From Pseudoips prasinana (lineage: Eukaryota > Arthropoda > Insecta > Lepidoptera > Nolidae): a DNA stretch of 64,000 nt. Shown piece by piece: positions 18,918 to 31,440 of the stretch. The stretch lies in contig OX621250.1 of NCBI GenBank assembly GCA_951640165.1, positions 12,549,501 to 12,613,500 on the forward strand. Reading direction: 5' to 3'. Both the position numbers and the translations under genes were made by a program. A model generated the notes under the pieces. It saw only the letters and a list, made by a program, of their open reading frames with translations. It searched no databases and was not told where the DNA came from. The first letter of the stretch is position 1; the number at the start of each line of letters is the position of its first letter.

Positions 18918-19216
18918 CTCCCTTTTTACAAACTTCTTACGATAAATACAGTATGTAGTTCAAGTATCTAGGTAATATAAAGAAACAAAATAAACACAGG
19001 CGAAACAAGAAAAAAAAATTTGAAAGACCATGTTATAGATAATGATCATTAGTGATTGAAACAAGCGAATGTCTCAATTAATATTAATTCAGCACATAGC
19101 TATTCATATACAGTTATACCTAGGTTTCAGATTCGCAATGTTGAGTCTAACTAATATAAATAGATAGTTGACATAATTGAAATGTTAGTAAGTCCCAAGA
19201 CTTTTTTTATATATAA

Positions 19217-19446
19217 CCGGTTGGCACGGTTAGTAAATGCTTGCCTCCCTACCGGGACAGATATTTGTGTGCATGAATATGTCTGTTTGTCCTGAGTCTG
19301 GGTGTAATTATCTACCTACCTATGTATTTGCAAAAGAAAAGTAGTAAATGTAATATATCAGTTATCTGGTTTCAATAGTACAAGCTCTGCTTTGTTTGGG
19401 ATCAGATGGGCGTGTGTGAATAATGTCCCAGGATATTATTATTTTT
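19217..19446 (+). repeat. tRNA-derived SINE family A
   Basis: Head GGTTGGCACGGTTAGTAAATG (A-box region), body GTCCTGAGTCTGGGTGTAAT, late body GTTTGGGATCAGATGG, tail GTCCCAGGATATTATT. The B box is damaged. Better copies lie at 34599, 39316 and 52925. Confidence 0.82.
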
Positions 19447-19447
19447 A

Positions 19448-19760
19448 GAGACCGACCGAATAGCAAGTACAGGGCTCTCAACCAGTACAGAGAGGACCTG
19501 TAGGGAAGAAAATGAAACAATGCTGCATATAATATGCAAATGCGATGCATTGGCAAGACACAGAATGGCCATCCTGGGGCTAGCATATCCAGAACCAGAA
19601 GACTACAAGGATCTACCCCTAAGTAGCATACTGGATTATGTGAAGACTTCATTCAGGGCTCTAGGGATAGAATAAAAACCAGTAAGGGATAGTACAAAAG
19701 ATCCTGAAGGGTCGAAGTGCTGTACGCAAGTACACCTCATCAAAGATAAGATAAGATAAG
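19448..19760 (+). pseudogene. LINE ORF2 C-terminus with zinc knuckle and (GATAA)n tail
   Basis: The reading frame at 19448-19675 gives RTCREENETMLHIICKCDAL, a C...E-T-x2-H...C knuckle, and ends LDYVKTSFRALGIE-stop. A short 3' UTR and (GATAA)3 at 19743-19758 follow. This is the end of an I-group-like RNase H LINE, different from the one at 5955-6635. It begins immediately after the tail of a SINE, so the LINE probably inserted into or next to the SINE tail. Everything upstream of the knuckle is missing. Confidence 0.72.
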
Positions 19761-20649
19761 TATCAGACAGATCAGAGACAGATTTATATTGCAAGGTTAT
19801 GATCGCTGGTACCGGTACGGGTTGTGATCCGTACAGCTCAGGGGCAGAAACCCAATGCTGTCTTCGCTTTTGTTTATCCTATTCTAGTAAAACTGCTGTT
19901 TTTATGATCTCCTGAAGTGGATGACATAGAGAAGAAAATCAGAAGGAACCTTTAGACATGCTTTTTGAAGTGTGTCTTTTGTAAATGATTATTTATTTGT
20001 ATTTTAATTTTATTTCTATATTAGGTCAAATTGACAATTTATTAATTATATTTACGTTTGTCATGACTACTTATTATTGACATTGTTTGTGATATTATAA
20101 ATATCGATGTGAAAATTTTTGACATGTAATTAACATTACCAATAAATTACTATTGACTACTACTATTGACTATTGATGATGTGTTAAACAATTTAAGTGA
20201 TAAATTCAAAAAGCATACGTACAACAAGAACAGATTGCGGTTACACAAATAAGTTACACGAGATGAACCAGACCCCATTACAATATAACCTAAATATGAC
20301 CAAACACCCACGACCGCAATTTGGCCAGTCAGCGCAAGCAGCATTCGTTTACAAGTACGACGTGTGAATACATAGGTATGGCTTTTCATATGAGAGAGGA
20401 GGAACACAGCCCACATCGCCACTGCTAGAATACATATGTACATAATAGTGTATTTTCTTTAGTTTTAACTTGTAATTTCTCATATTAAGAAATGTTATTA
20501 AAAATGAGCCTCGCGCATTGAACTTAATGCTATTCAGGCAATATATCAAACTATGAGAAAACTGATAACATAATTATAATATATTAATCAAAACAGCTGG
20601 CGACTGAACGGTGGGCTCCCGCACCGTACAACTATTTGGGTGGCTCATA
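19761..20649. other. AT-rich non-coding stretch
   Basis: No supported feature. Overlapping short open frames at 20150-20550 show no recognisable protein. Confidence 0.45.
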
Positions 20650-20755
20650 AATAGTTGTTCTGAGTCTGGATGTAATTTGTGTCCGTCTATTATATGTTTG
20701 TAAAGTACCCCGGGATTAATATCCAAAAAGTGGGCGATGTCTTCAAAAAAAATGT
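20650..20755 (+). repeat. SINE family C, headless copy
   Basis: Body GAGTCTGGATGTAATTTGTG, then TTGTAAAGTACCCCG and an A-rich end. The tRNA-like head is lost and a short deletion follows CCCCG. Confidence 0.7.
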
Positions 20756-21659
20756 TCAATGCGCTATCAAAACCATCCTAACGACACCTCATTTATTTTA
20801 CATCCATTTTAGTGAGAGTAATTGTGGAAAATCGGTAGTTCTTCGTAATTATATGTGGTACATGACCATTGAGGACATTGCCCATTCATGATTTCCTTTG
20901 AAATTAGCAACCTAAATAATCATGATCAAATCGATAACAGTAAATTAATTATCTTCAGAATACTTCAATAAAAAAGCATCGCTTTTTATACCGTCGCGGC
21001 GTCGTAACATGAGTAACTAGATCTTAACATTCTGTCAAAAGCGATTATCATAATTGTTTATTTGTATTACCCGAAACCGATTTTAATGGTATGCAAAACT
21101 ACTCATATTTATTTATTACCAATATCATAACTATAAATACATAATATTTGTTACTTTACCTACAATAAATACAAACCTTTGTACGCTCGACTTTTCATAT
21201 TTCTAAACGGTACAAATACTTAACAATGACAAGACGATCCTTCGTCTTTTGGCCAATGTTTGGTTAGGTGCGTCTGTATTGTCGACTCGGAGAATCAATT
21301 TACGATAATTGTCATTTATTATGAAATAAATATGATGCTTTATCCTGTCTCCTTTTGTTAAGAGGTCCTCTTTTGAGTTCGTGCTCAGCTTATTTTGCGA
21401 AGAAATTCATTGGAGCGTACGCGAGATGGCATTTGACAATAATTATATTAAAAGCACCCATAACTCGGAAGATATTAGGCGGAATGTAAAAGGTTTGACG
21501 TTCAGTCTTGTCAGATAATGTTTTCTCAGCTTATAAGCAGATGTTAATATTTGTATTTATAGTAAATGAAGTGATTCATTATGTTATGAAGATGTTTTTA
21601 AATCCAATTTAGTGGACGCATGTATTGCAGGGTACAATGTAACGGTCAGGAGGGTCTTA
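20756..21659. other. AT-rich non-coding stretch
   Basis: No feature recognised. Confidence 0.5.
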
Positions 21660-21865
21660 GAGCCTATGCATACCACGTTTATTAAGCGCGCCGTTGACGC
21701 GCGTTTTTCGTGATACACACGCGCGTTAGCATTGCGTTTGTATCGATACAAACAAAAGCAAACTGCTCAGTAGGCTAAAAGCGCCCCGACGCGACGCGCG
21801 TCGCGACTCGCGTTTAGGAAACGCGTGTCGAGGGCGCGCTAAAATAACGTAGTGTGCATATGCCC
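21660..21865. mobile_element. Harbinger-like MITE family M2, copy 1 (206 bp)
   Basis: The terminal inverted repeats are GAGCCTATGCATACCACG at the left and its counterpart GGGCATATGCACACTACG read from the right. TTA flanks both sides (21657-21659, 21866-21868), a 3-bp target duplication as in PIF/Harbinger and Tourist elements. The interior is strikingly CpG-rich and partly self-complementary. A second copy is at 56491-56646. Confidence 0.78.
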
Positions 21866-22061
21866 TTAGTGACGCTGCGAACGGTGACCGCAATGTCTGC
21901 ACCTCGAATTGTTACTCAAAACTAAAACGTTTCAGAAAATCAAAACAAACTATAAATACTTAATAATCAAAAATAAATACTTACAAAAGATCATAAATCT
22001 GACGAGAGGCACGCAGTTGTACGTTTTAACGTAGAGCGATATTTACACAAAACCTCCCTAA

Positions 22062-22299
22062 GGGTCAGCGCAGACAGAGAGGAGCGCAGCGGAGAGGATT
22101 TTATTAAAGCACTAGAAAATCAACTTTAGGGCTATAGGAATAAAGTGCATATATGCTTGAACCTGCCAATATGCTCGCGCAGTCTCGCGCATTATAATGT
22201 TCAAGCATACATGCACTTTATTTAAATAATTTTAAAGTTGATTTTCTAGTGGCTTAATAAAATCCTCTCCGCTGCGCTCCTCTCTGTCTGCGCTGGCCC
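22062..22299. mobile_element. Harbinger-like MITE with long TIRs (238 bp)
   Basis: The two ends are inverted repeats of about 70 bp starting GGGTCAGCGCAGACAGAGAG, with a second inner complementary block (ATGCTTGAAC / GTTCAAGCAT). TAA flanks both sides (22059-22061, 22300-22302). It is non-coding. A long-arm stem-loop like this could also be transcribed into a hairpin RNA. Confidence 0.88.
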
Positions 22300-22580
22300 T
22301 AATACAACTGAACAGTAGCCGTCAAGAGTCTTTTACGCTGCGCAGCTACCAAGATTGTAGTTATAGTTGGCTAGATAGCTTGAACTGTCCGTTGAAGCAG
22401 TAATGATCTCCTAGAATAACTGAAATCGTCATATTAAAAAGAAGAAGAAACTAAGAAGGTTCTAAGCTTAGGTAGCTTGAATAAAACAATTGTACCTATA
22501 TTTTTTAAAGTTATTTAATGACTTCAAACAAAATCAGTATGACTCTAAGCCAGGGTTGATCTCAACTCTAACAACAAGTT

Positions 22581-22812
22581 CTACTGATTAGTGACCCTGA
22601 TTGGTAAACCAGAGTCATGGGTTCGATTCCCGTATTCCAGAATTCCCATCCAATTCTTAGTATGATGAACACGGTTATTTGCTCTGTATCTGAGTGTAAT
22701 TTATCTAAAATATGTACATATGTATTAAGAAATATGTAAGTATGTTTGTCAATTGTCTGGTTGCCATAGAACAAACTCGAACTAGTTGAGATCGGATGGT
22801 AATATTATAGTT
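22581..22812 (+). repeat. tRNA-derived SINE family A' (variant of A)
   Basis: Head GTGACCCTGATTGGTAAACC and B box GGGTTCGATTCCC, then TCTGAGTGTAATTTATCT, TTGTCTGGTTGCCATAG and GATCGGATGG. The head differs from family A but the downstream half is shared, suggesting SINEs that exchanged heads. Confidence 0.75.
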
Positions 22813-22861
22813 GTACCAATTTAGTTATTAATAGTATATCTCTCTATAAATTTTACAGTAA

Positions 22862-23075
22862 AAAAAATAAAAAAGGTTTTTATTCACGTAGACTTTAAAA
22901 AAGCGCTTGTAATTAGTCAGAACATGTTTGTAGTAATACAGTTATTATTTCTAGTAACATATTACATATATTTAGGTACACGGAATGTTAAAGCATTTAT
23001 ACAATTTATTTTATAATGGTAGTGACATTTAGCTAGCTTGTATTAAGTTATTGTCAAGGAAATTATGTTTAGTTG
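22862..23075 (-). repeat. Interspersed repeat family H
   Basis: The minus-strand copy ends at 22862-22880 with the GTGAATAAAAACC core and A/T tail. It matches 3946-4212 through the GCTAGCTTGTATTAAG region. Confidence 0.75.
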
Positions 23076-24373
23076 ACAGTGTAAAGCATGATATTAAAAG
23101 TAGTATAATTTTTTTAAACAACTCACTTGGCTTGATTAAACCATCTGCCAAAAGGCTATAATTCAATGGACATCCAAATATAATGACTCTTGGTGTTCAA
23201 ATGTACACTTTTATAATACAGTAATTTGTTTATTTATTTAACTTTAATTATCAGGGCCGTAACCCAATTACACATACTCTATCATACAGCCTATCATACT
23301 CTTTCACAAAACTTGCTCGATAACTTCGACTTCCATTCGTCCGCGAACAGATCACAACGACTAATTACCGTAGTAAGGGTGCGAGGAATTTGAGACGCTA
23401 TATAAGAGATAAAGTACGGTATACGGGTACAGTCGGTGTCATACATATTATTAGTAATATTTTCGGCAATACCTGTATATTTTACCACATTCATCTGGGT
23501 TTCTTAGAATACACAAATGTTAAATAGTCTGCTTAGGAAATACCTCACCAAATCATCTAAGTTCATCGTAAATAAATGTTGCATTGAATCATCTATAAAA
23601 TATTTATAAATTATTCAGAAATAAAAACCAATGACTCGAAGTTCAATAGCGAAATATTACACATAACGCCTTTTTTCACTTCTAAATTTATATTCTTTAT
23701 TACAAATTAACTTCTAAATTTCTGGTTTAAATGACCCGAGTGCCACTTAAGTTCATCAATTTACAAAAAATAGGTGTTTCCAACATTTTATATGACAAAG
23801 AATGGTTTTGTGATATTTATTATCATAAAGTTTGTTCAAAAACGTGTTAGAATTGGCTTTTAAAGTGAATTTGTCTCGTTTGTGAACACTAAAAGGTCCA
23901 TTAAACGGCCTTTTGTTGGCTATTGATTTGCAGTTTAAAATTATACAGACCGTGAAACTGCTACAGGATGATTCATTTTCGCTTCAATATATTTTCTTTA
24001 TAATATAAACATAACTCAGTGAATAATTTGGTAGGAAGGTAGTTTTAGTCTTATTTTTCCATTCCAAATTTTTACGTAATCTAATATTGAAGTCTATCTT
24101 TTCTTCGAACTTTAACATCCTTATTTCGATGTGAGAGCCTGGTATTAATAGAATAATAGTTCAAGAAGAAATTTCTGGATTTGGTTTAGTATCTCCTATT
24201 ACTATGAATTGTAGTTGTGATTAAAGGGCTACACCTCAGCTAATGCTACAAGGGTATCGCAGATGTGACCTTCTGAAACTAAGATAAATTAGAACAATAC
24301 ATTATGTACTCACTTTACAAGTGTAGTTCATATTTAATGAAGGAAATATAGATATATTTATTTTATTATATCT
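23076..24373. other. AT-rich non-coding stretch
   Basis: No gene or repeat family recognised. Confidence 0.5.
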
Positions 24374-24530
24374 ACTGCACGTATGGTGCAGTGGCTAAGA
24401 CAGTCGCCTTGCCACTTCGTGTCCCGGGTTCTGAGTCTGGATGTACTTTATGTCCATCAATTTGTAAAGTACCCCGCAATACAGGGATTAAATTTCGGAG
24501 TGCGGGGATTGTCTTTAAAAAAAAACAACA
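24374..24530 (+). repeat. tRNA-derived SINE family C
   Basis: Head GTGCAGTGGCTAAGACAGTC with a clear A box. The B box is merged with the body (CCGGGTTCTGAGTCTGGATG), so about 30 bases between B box and body are missing. The end is a poly(A) run near 24515. Confidence 0.8.
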
Positions 24531-26039
24531 ATACTTTATGACAAGGTGTACTTACGGTGTTTCTAACTATACTTATTTAATAAATATTATTTTTTAGGAT
24601 GTTTGCAAGTGATAATGAAATATCGTTCGTGTGATTCGTTAGGTTATTAATTATTTTCAATAATTATATCAAATATTGTAATGTGATGTCAAGCATTGAA
24701 TTGTGATATCATTTAATAAATTATTTATTTAAATGATTATTATTGAGTTCTATGACAATACTCTCACAGTTATAACACCATAGAAGTATTAAATTAAGAC
24801 CTTTGAATTATATTTGTTTTATTTAAAAACCAGCGTACAGCTCGATAGAATTGTATATTGAAGCAACACGGCTACAAAAGGTTACAAAAAGTTAAAATAA
24901 AAATTTATATAATGTAACACAAGACATTGCCATTTAAACATCCCTATCCAAATACCCTACGCATCTAGATCATATTAAAAACTATCAGTATATCAAAATT
25001 TTATAATCAACCTGTATATATGAAAGTTTAGCGACAATAAAAACGATCTAATGTGACAATAGAGCTAATAACGCCAATAACTGAGTCGTATAACAGCATG
25101 GACTTGTCTCGCATCACCAAACCTTTTGCTTGATTCATATTAGTATGACACTATGAGATATTTATTAAGAATACGGCTACACCTTTTGATGACTACAATG
25201 ACTTATAATGGAGTCAAAAATCTTCTTTAATTGAGCTCATTTGAGCGCGAACATCTTATTTGGCGTTATTATGCGATATTTAGAAATATGTCTCACACCA
25301 TTGAGTGATAAAATCATTCGCTGGTCTACCTTTTGCCTGATCTTTAATCATTATTGAATGGGGTAATTTGAGCGAAAGAATTAGTTAAATTAAGTGTAGT
25401 TATAAATCCATAATCCAAATAGATTGATTTATTAACGAAATGCACACTTTTTGCTAATAAGAATAGGACAGTCTGTCCTACGTTTTAGTTCTTTTTCACA
25501 ATGAATCACCATCGCTGTTGATTTCTTTTCAGTTACCTTGACATTGGATCATTCATTATTATTGCGATGACTTTTATATGCTACAACTTGAGAGTGGTAA
25601 CTTTCAAAATTTTAACAAGATAGAACGTAAAGATCACGTTTCACGAATTCTAACAAGAGTAGGTAATTGTGTCATGCACGATCCTAAAATGTATTTTAGC
25701 CATGCTCGCCATCCTAAGGAATACTATTCAAACATTTCCTTTTTTATGAATCATTTTATCACTTGGCTACATTTTGATACAAGGTCTAAGATAAATAGTG
25801 GATTTAAATGAAGGAGCTGAATCTGCCTATGAAACTGAACAACGTGTAGGACATAACATGTAAAGTACACAAAAAATAATCTTCATATACAAGAATAACG
25901 ACAGCTGATGCATTTTATATGGGGCGCCAAAAATATATTTCTTATTTGACGAGCTGGTTTAGTTAATTAGTTCAGTTTCATGGGATACATCTTGTATATC
26001 TGTTATAACACTGTACCAACATAATTTACATAATAATTA
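24531..26039. other. AT-rich non-coding stretch
   Basis: No supported feature. The open frame at 25578-25811 has no recognisable content. Confidence 0.45.
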
Positions 26040-26300
26040 AAAAATACTGAATGCTGCTCCGATGCTCATTTGGCGCCATATTCCATGTGGCACGTGCCCT
26101 CGGAGGAAAATTGCCTGTCCCCCCGGAATTCCGCGGTGCTGCCAAACGACTGCACCACAAACAGATCGCCGTCTTCCTTGAGCTGCTTGCAAGTGACGGC
26201 AATAGAGAAAAATTCAGAGTCAAAATACGAGTTCTATCAGTCTATACTTCAGAACCGTGTGGAGTAAAAAGAAAACTAAGAATGTGGCTCATCAATAAAT
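26040..26300 (+). other. GC-rich patch open in three frames
   Basis: An abrupt GC-rich block with overlapping open frames on both strands (for example 26051-26302 plus and 26026-26223 minus). One plus frame reads HKQIAVFLELLASDGNREKF. I recognise no family. It may be a fragment of an unrecognised element or exon. Confidence 0.25.
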
Positions 26301-26935
26301 AAAATCGGTATTAATTAATAACGAAAATAGAAGACTATATAGATGTATTTATTACATACATACGTGCACATGTGGGATACGTATGTATTACATACATACG
26401 TGTCCCACCAATACATATAAACAATAAAAAATTACTGAAATCGTCTTATTGTATCAACAGAGTTAAGTTCCAATTATGTAAATAGTTTTAACAGAATGAA
26501 GTCAAATTAAGATCCGAGGTATTTTGCTTCTGACGATGATTGATGATACCACATAGATGTACAATGACTAACGCGTCGCCTCGCCGCTATGTCTGCACTG
26601 ATATGTCGCGGTCGAGAATAACCCCCGAATACTTACAACCTTCTTAATATAAGTGTACTAAGTATAAAAATAAAAAGTATAAAAAGTTTCCTAATTTCTG
26701 ATCTTATATCTGATTCTTTTACCATTTTGATTATTTCCTTTATTCTCTGGCTTCGAAGAAGAAACCAGTTATCAAATGTACCTTGTTATTTTTTGTTTAT
26801 ATATAATGCGGTTCTTTCATTGTTTTTAATCCTATTTTGATATTTATTTTTTATATAGGGAAAGCTTTTGAAGTGCCATTTATAAAATTGGATTACAAAC
26901 TTATAATTAATAATGATATTTGAATTGTATTAATA

Positions 26936-27075
26936 TGACATTTATTTTAATTTTTTTATTTATTTCATAGATTTTGTACACACAGAAATAACAAAAGTAA
27001 ATTAAATTAAGAAGAGACATGTAGTACATGGATGCTGCTTAATTCAAAAGAAATTTCTTCCAGCAGACCTTTATG
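26936..27075 (-). repeat. Probable LINE 3' end
   Basis: On the minus strand a mixed-composition segment runs into ATGAAATAAATAAAAAAATT, like a LINE 3' UTR with AATAAA repeats. No coding part is attached. The assignment rests on the tail only. Confidence 0.35.
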
Positions 27076-27586
27076 ACCATACATATCAAAAAAAAAAAAA
27101 AATTACATCTTGTAAAGCCACTACCAATCATTACCATTGCTGCCATTCATCTCTGTCAAAAACAAAGTCTATTCGACAACGATCATAATGCCCAATTTGT
27201 CTCGTCCACGTGTCTCGAAGCCATTGTCTGAGTTACTCGGATTAGGCCTCGATTCGCGATAACATCTCTCCATTCCAACCTTAGATTTACAGATAAGGAC
27301 TTCGATTGTTTGGGACAATGTAAAGGAGATGGAACAGAAAAACTGTCTGTCAGTTTTTTGTAACGGTATTTTGCGAAGGATTTTTCATAGTTTGATGTGA
27401 TGGTGCCCCTGTGGTTCCAATGAAGTATTGAAGTAGCTTAGTCATTTTACACTTATCCGTTGAGTGGCCATCTGTAAGTATGACATTTCATTTCAGGAGA
27501 CCCGTTCCGCTTCAAAAACTCTTCCCATCAGATTTTACAGTGCTCCACAGAGACATACTTCTTTTGTTTATCGTACGGGCTATGAT

Positions 27587-27835
27587 TATAATAATAATAA
27601 TAATAATATCTGGGGACAATATCACACAGATCATCCTAGCCCCAAACTAAGCAAAGCTTGTACTATGGGTACCAGGCGAAGATATACATACTTATATAGA
27701 TAGATAAATACATAGAAAACATCCATGACTCAGAAACAAATATTCGTGCTCATCACACAAATATTTGCACTTACAGGGATTCGAACCCAGGACCACCAGC
27801 TTCGTAGGCAGGAGCACCATCAACTAGGCTACGGT
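27587..27835 (-). repeat. tRNA-derived SINE family B
   Basis: On the minus strand: B box GGTTCGAATCCCTGTAAGTG, ATGAGCACGAATATTTG, TGAGTCATGGATGTTTTC, GGTACCCATAGTACAAGC, then an (ATT)n tail at 27587-27610. The 5' end has lost a few bases before CGTAGCCTAG. Confidence 0.85.
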
Positions 27836-28152
27836 ACGATACCCTTATTTTTGTTAACGCAAGGGGAATGCCTAAGCATGCCACCCGCAAAAAGTGTCGG
27901 GTATGTTGGACTCGCACCGACTAAACCTAACCTGCCGTGGACTTGGCGCCTGTTGGGAGGAGCGCCGGGAACGCGGCTATGATTACCCTAGTGTCAGAGT
28001 TATTCTAGTGTAATAGTCACCTAATGACTATAATTGGAACCGGAAACTAACGTGCTCCGAATCACGGAGACGCTCCGAAGTGAAATTAATTTGGTGGCTG
28101 ACCATCTATAAATTGACTGCCGGCTTAGACGCTTAGCCTTCCCGATTACTTA
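27836..28152 (-). repeat. 5S-rRNA-headed repeat family F, 3' body and worn head
   Basis: The right part (GCTGACCATCTATAAATTGA) corresponds to the complement of the 5S-like head, as at 48400-48665. The left part carries ACTCTGACACTAGGGTAATC (minus strand), also found at the end of the other copies, and continues into the body block shared with 5713-5843. This copy shows that the two blocks belong to one repeat. Confidence 0.6.
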
Positions 28153-30892
28153 CGGATTACGGAATAGTGACATGACAGTTATTATGTGACTGAGTACCTG
28201 TTTCAACCTTACTTGTTTTTTTTTTGTTTCTATTTCACATAAGGATTCTATGATAAATAATAATATAGTATATCTACTTCATGTTAACTGGACGATCGAT
28301 GGCACTTATAACGTTATACTATTTGTTTGGAGATAACTATGAGTGGGCATTTACTAAAGTGTAGTATTTCCAAGAACGCTACTTCAATTAACCGAGTGAC
28401 AAGTAACCGTCAAGGAAAGTGCAGACATCGCACTTATCGTACAAAGCGGGACAAGTATTGAAACATCTAACAAAAGAACGAATTTGACCAACAATTTACA
28501 TGACAGAAGCATCCGCCTTTAAACTTGTTATACACCGCCTTAACACCAGCCTTCTTGAGTATAGATGTATACCGACCATCATTTTAGATCTAATAGAGTG
28601 GTGAAAAGTGTGTCCGAAGATGTGCCCAGGAGTTTACTTCCAAAAACTTTTCGCGCTAAACCTTAGATTTGTTTAGTTGGTTGGTTGAGGGACAAAGGAT
28701 CAATGCCTCGTAGAACACATTAAGTAGTCGGTTTCTACTGCCGTATATTATGTGTCAATTATTAAAGGCAATAAATATTATATATACTTCTTCTTGTAGT
28801 GCACCAGCTTAGACTGCAAGTCGGCCTAATTAGGAATGAGAAAGAGGCATGAAACATAAACAGAAGATGTGGTTAAATACAATACTAGTACGTAATTATA
28901 AAAATATATTACACATTAATAAAATTTATTATATTATAAATTTTATTAATGTGTAAGCGGACTAACGCTAAAGAAATTTTTTTGTGAACCTATAAAGTAG
29001 GAATGATATATTATTTTTGCAGTCTTATATTAACCAAAATTTTGTTGATGAGTAACTCGATCGAAACCGCTGAACCTTAAAAATTACATAATTTAAAGCA
29101 TATAAATAGGATTAAAAATTAGATTTCTGATGTGAAAATAAATTTAGAAAGCATATTTATGAAGTTGAAAACTAAAACTAAACCCATGGTTGGCTTACAA
29201 GCGCTTTACCAATACAACGTACCGCCCTTAGGTACAAACTTTATTGCCTCGTACAAAAGTTCGCAAAACTCCAACGGGCGTGTTAAGGCGGGGCTCTCAA
29301 TCCTAGGGCGGGGAACTACACTTCACTATTTGAACTCAAAACCGTTTCTGAGAAAGATACCAATTTGTGTAATTAATTTTCAGACAGTTTGAGGTGCCGC
29401 TCGACGCAAGCTGCAAATTTTTAATTGTGCTGACTCATTGGCAGAATAAATATTTTAGATTTATAATCGAGGATGATAATCATTTTGGCAGCTTTAAATT
29501 TGATACGACAAGGTTATTTATTAAGTTATACATTAAGATTATTAGTACTATTCATACTATACTACTATATTGTATGCCGATATTAAATATTCGCAAAAAA
29601 AGTGTCGAGTGCACTAGGTTTGCAACCACTAGTTTGTTAAGCAACAATTCCCTAAGAGCACCCTTATGGAGTTCGCACCAAGGTTCAGGGGGCCACTAAG
29701 GTAAAAGATTGAATTATACAAAGAGTATAATTGCTGGCATGGATCACAAGTCAGTAGCAGGTTTTACAGTTTTCTCTTGCTACTTAGGTGGAACCCGTAG
29801 AAGAGAGTTAGAAAGAAACTACGGGTTTACTTTTTGGCCTGCTTTGATTTAACCAGCATGATTGTACTTTAGGTATAATTTGATGTCATAAACGGAAACC
29901 AGACCGTTTTCATCTAATTAAGTATAATTCTTGTGAGTAATCAAAAACGTTCATATTTAGCGCCTGCCAGATTAAGAAAAGCTGCATTCACACACTTCAA
30001 GTCAACTAGAGCTGGCAAAATATGTATTAAGTAAAGACACCGTCAGCAAGTAGCACGTAGCGTTAACAAGCACTAATATTGAGCCAGCCATCGTCTCTCT
30101 CGTCATATTAGAGAGAAGGAAATGAATAGGAGCGTGATGAGCTAATAGTGGCGGAGTTATTAGTATATTCATTAACATGAATTTGGTCAAACAGCATTTA
30201 ATATGCTCAAGATAAAAAACTTTGTTACAATAACCATGTACACTTGAGATATTGTATAAAGTATTGTAATAAAATTATTATCTATAAAGAATAGACAACA
30301 CTTTTAAAATCAAAAAAATATTAATAGAAATATCGTTTGACTCCTCATTTTGCCGCCCATCAATACTGACCAGAAATTTTACAAAACCCGGTTATATCAA
30401 ATAATTAATAAGTCCACTAACAAAATAGGCCAACCTATTTCTCAGCCAACTTGTTATAAGGGCGTACTGGGCGGAGAAGCCCGTGGGCGGACCTTAGACC
30501 TTGGCTATTAAGTACTTTGTAAAATATAAATACGTAGATGACGCACAAGTTTCATGTAATTAATTTGAGGAGGAGGCGTGGCCAGCAGCTGAAGATTTTA
30601 ATAGAATATTTGAATAGGAAGGCATAGTTGCCAAGCTACTCGAAATTAAATGTTGAACTGACTGTTGATTTCTATTGACATGATTGTACGGTTCAGTTTT
30701 GAACTGAAAGTTAAAGGTTTGATGTGGTTGGATGCCCTATTAAGTTCTATATTTGTGTAGCCAGTGTAGTATTTATTTGAGAGTAAATTAATCTTTAGAT
30801 TGCTTGTTTCGATACGTTTATAAGTGTTTTGCGTTGCTCTACTACCGACAACCATAAAAAATATTGACATTTTATTTTTATTTGAATATTTC
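28153..30892. other. AT-rich non-coding stretch (apart from the palindrome at 28911)
   Basis: No gene or known repeat recognised. Open frames at 29132-29699 and 30002-30190 are short and featureless. Confidence 0.45.
28911..28954. repeat. Perfect 18-bp-arm palindrome
   Basis: Arms 28911-28928 (ACACATTAATAAAATTTA) and 28937-28954 are exact reverse complements around 8 bases. Confidence 0.9.
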
Positions 30893-30954
30893 GAGATCTT
30901 TGGGGGAGGCCTTTGTCCAGCAGTGGACGTCTTTCGACTGATATGATGATGATG
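30893..30954 (+). repeat. RTE retrotransposon 3' end, short fragment
   Basis: GAGATCTTTGGGGGAGGCCT, then CCAGCAGTGGACGTCTTTCG, the stop codon and (ATG)n. It encodes the last ~18 residues of the RTE ORF (SLGEAFVQQWTSFD). Confidence 0.8.
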
Positions 30955-31177
30955 TATATTTTAAACATATCAAGTATAAACATAACATCAATTCCGTAGA
31001 TTAACTCTCCTTTCCTGTGGAAAATTTGCTCATTATAAAAATAGTACGAACTTGTTGAGTTTTCTTTCTCTGAGGACAAACAGGGCAATCGGTTTATTCG
31101 TGTGTACAGCATCATTACATCAACTGACACAGAGATGCAAACAGTAGTGTAGTATTTTTTTATTTAGAAATATAGAC

Positions 31178-31430
31178 GGTCACCGTAGCCTAGTTGGTAG
31201 TGCTCCTGCCTACGAAGCTGGTGGTCCTGGGTTCGAATCCCGGTAAGTGCAAATATTTGTGTGATGAGCACGAATATTTGTTTCTGAGTCATGGATGTTT
31301 TCTATGTATTTCAGTATTTATCTATCTATATAAGTATGTATATCGTTGCCTGGTACCCATAGTACAAGCTTTGCTTAGTTTGGGGCTAGGATGATCTGTG
31401 TGACATTGTCCCTAGATATTATTATTATAT
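31178..31430 (+). repeat. tRNA-derived SINE family B, complete
   Basis: Head GGTCACCGTAGCCTAGTTGG with an intact A box, B box GGGTTCGAATCCC, body TGAGTCATGGATGTTTTC, late body GTACCCATAGTACAAGCTTT, and tail TGTCCCTAGATATTATTATT. It is a good consensus copy. Pol III transcription would start at the head. Mobility would depend on a LINE enzyme. Confidence 0.9.
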
Positions 31431-31440
31431 ATAAAAATAT

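Noticed and set aside
26340..26402. Possible regulatory palindrome of repeated TACATACATACG words
   Set aside because: It looks like local duplication of a TACA/CATACGT microrepeat with no wider structure.
31178..31260. Functional tRNA gene
   Set aside because: A and B boxes are perfect, but the sequence recurs as the head of a multi-copy SINE and the tRNA fold is not maintained downstream.
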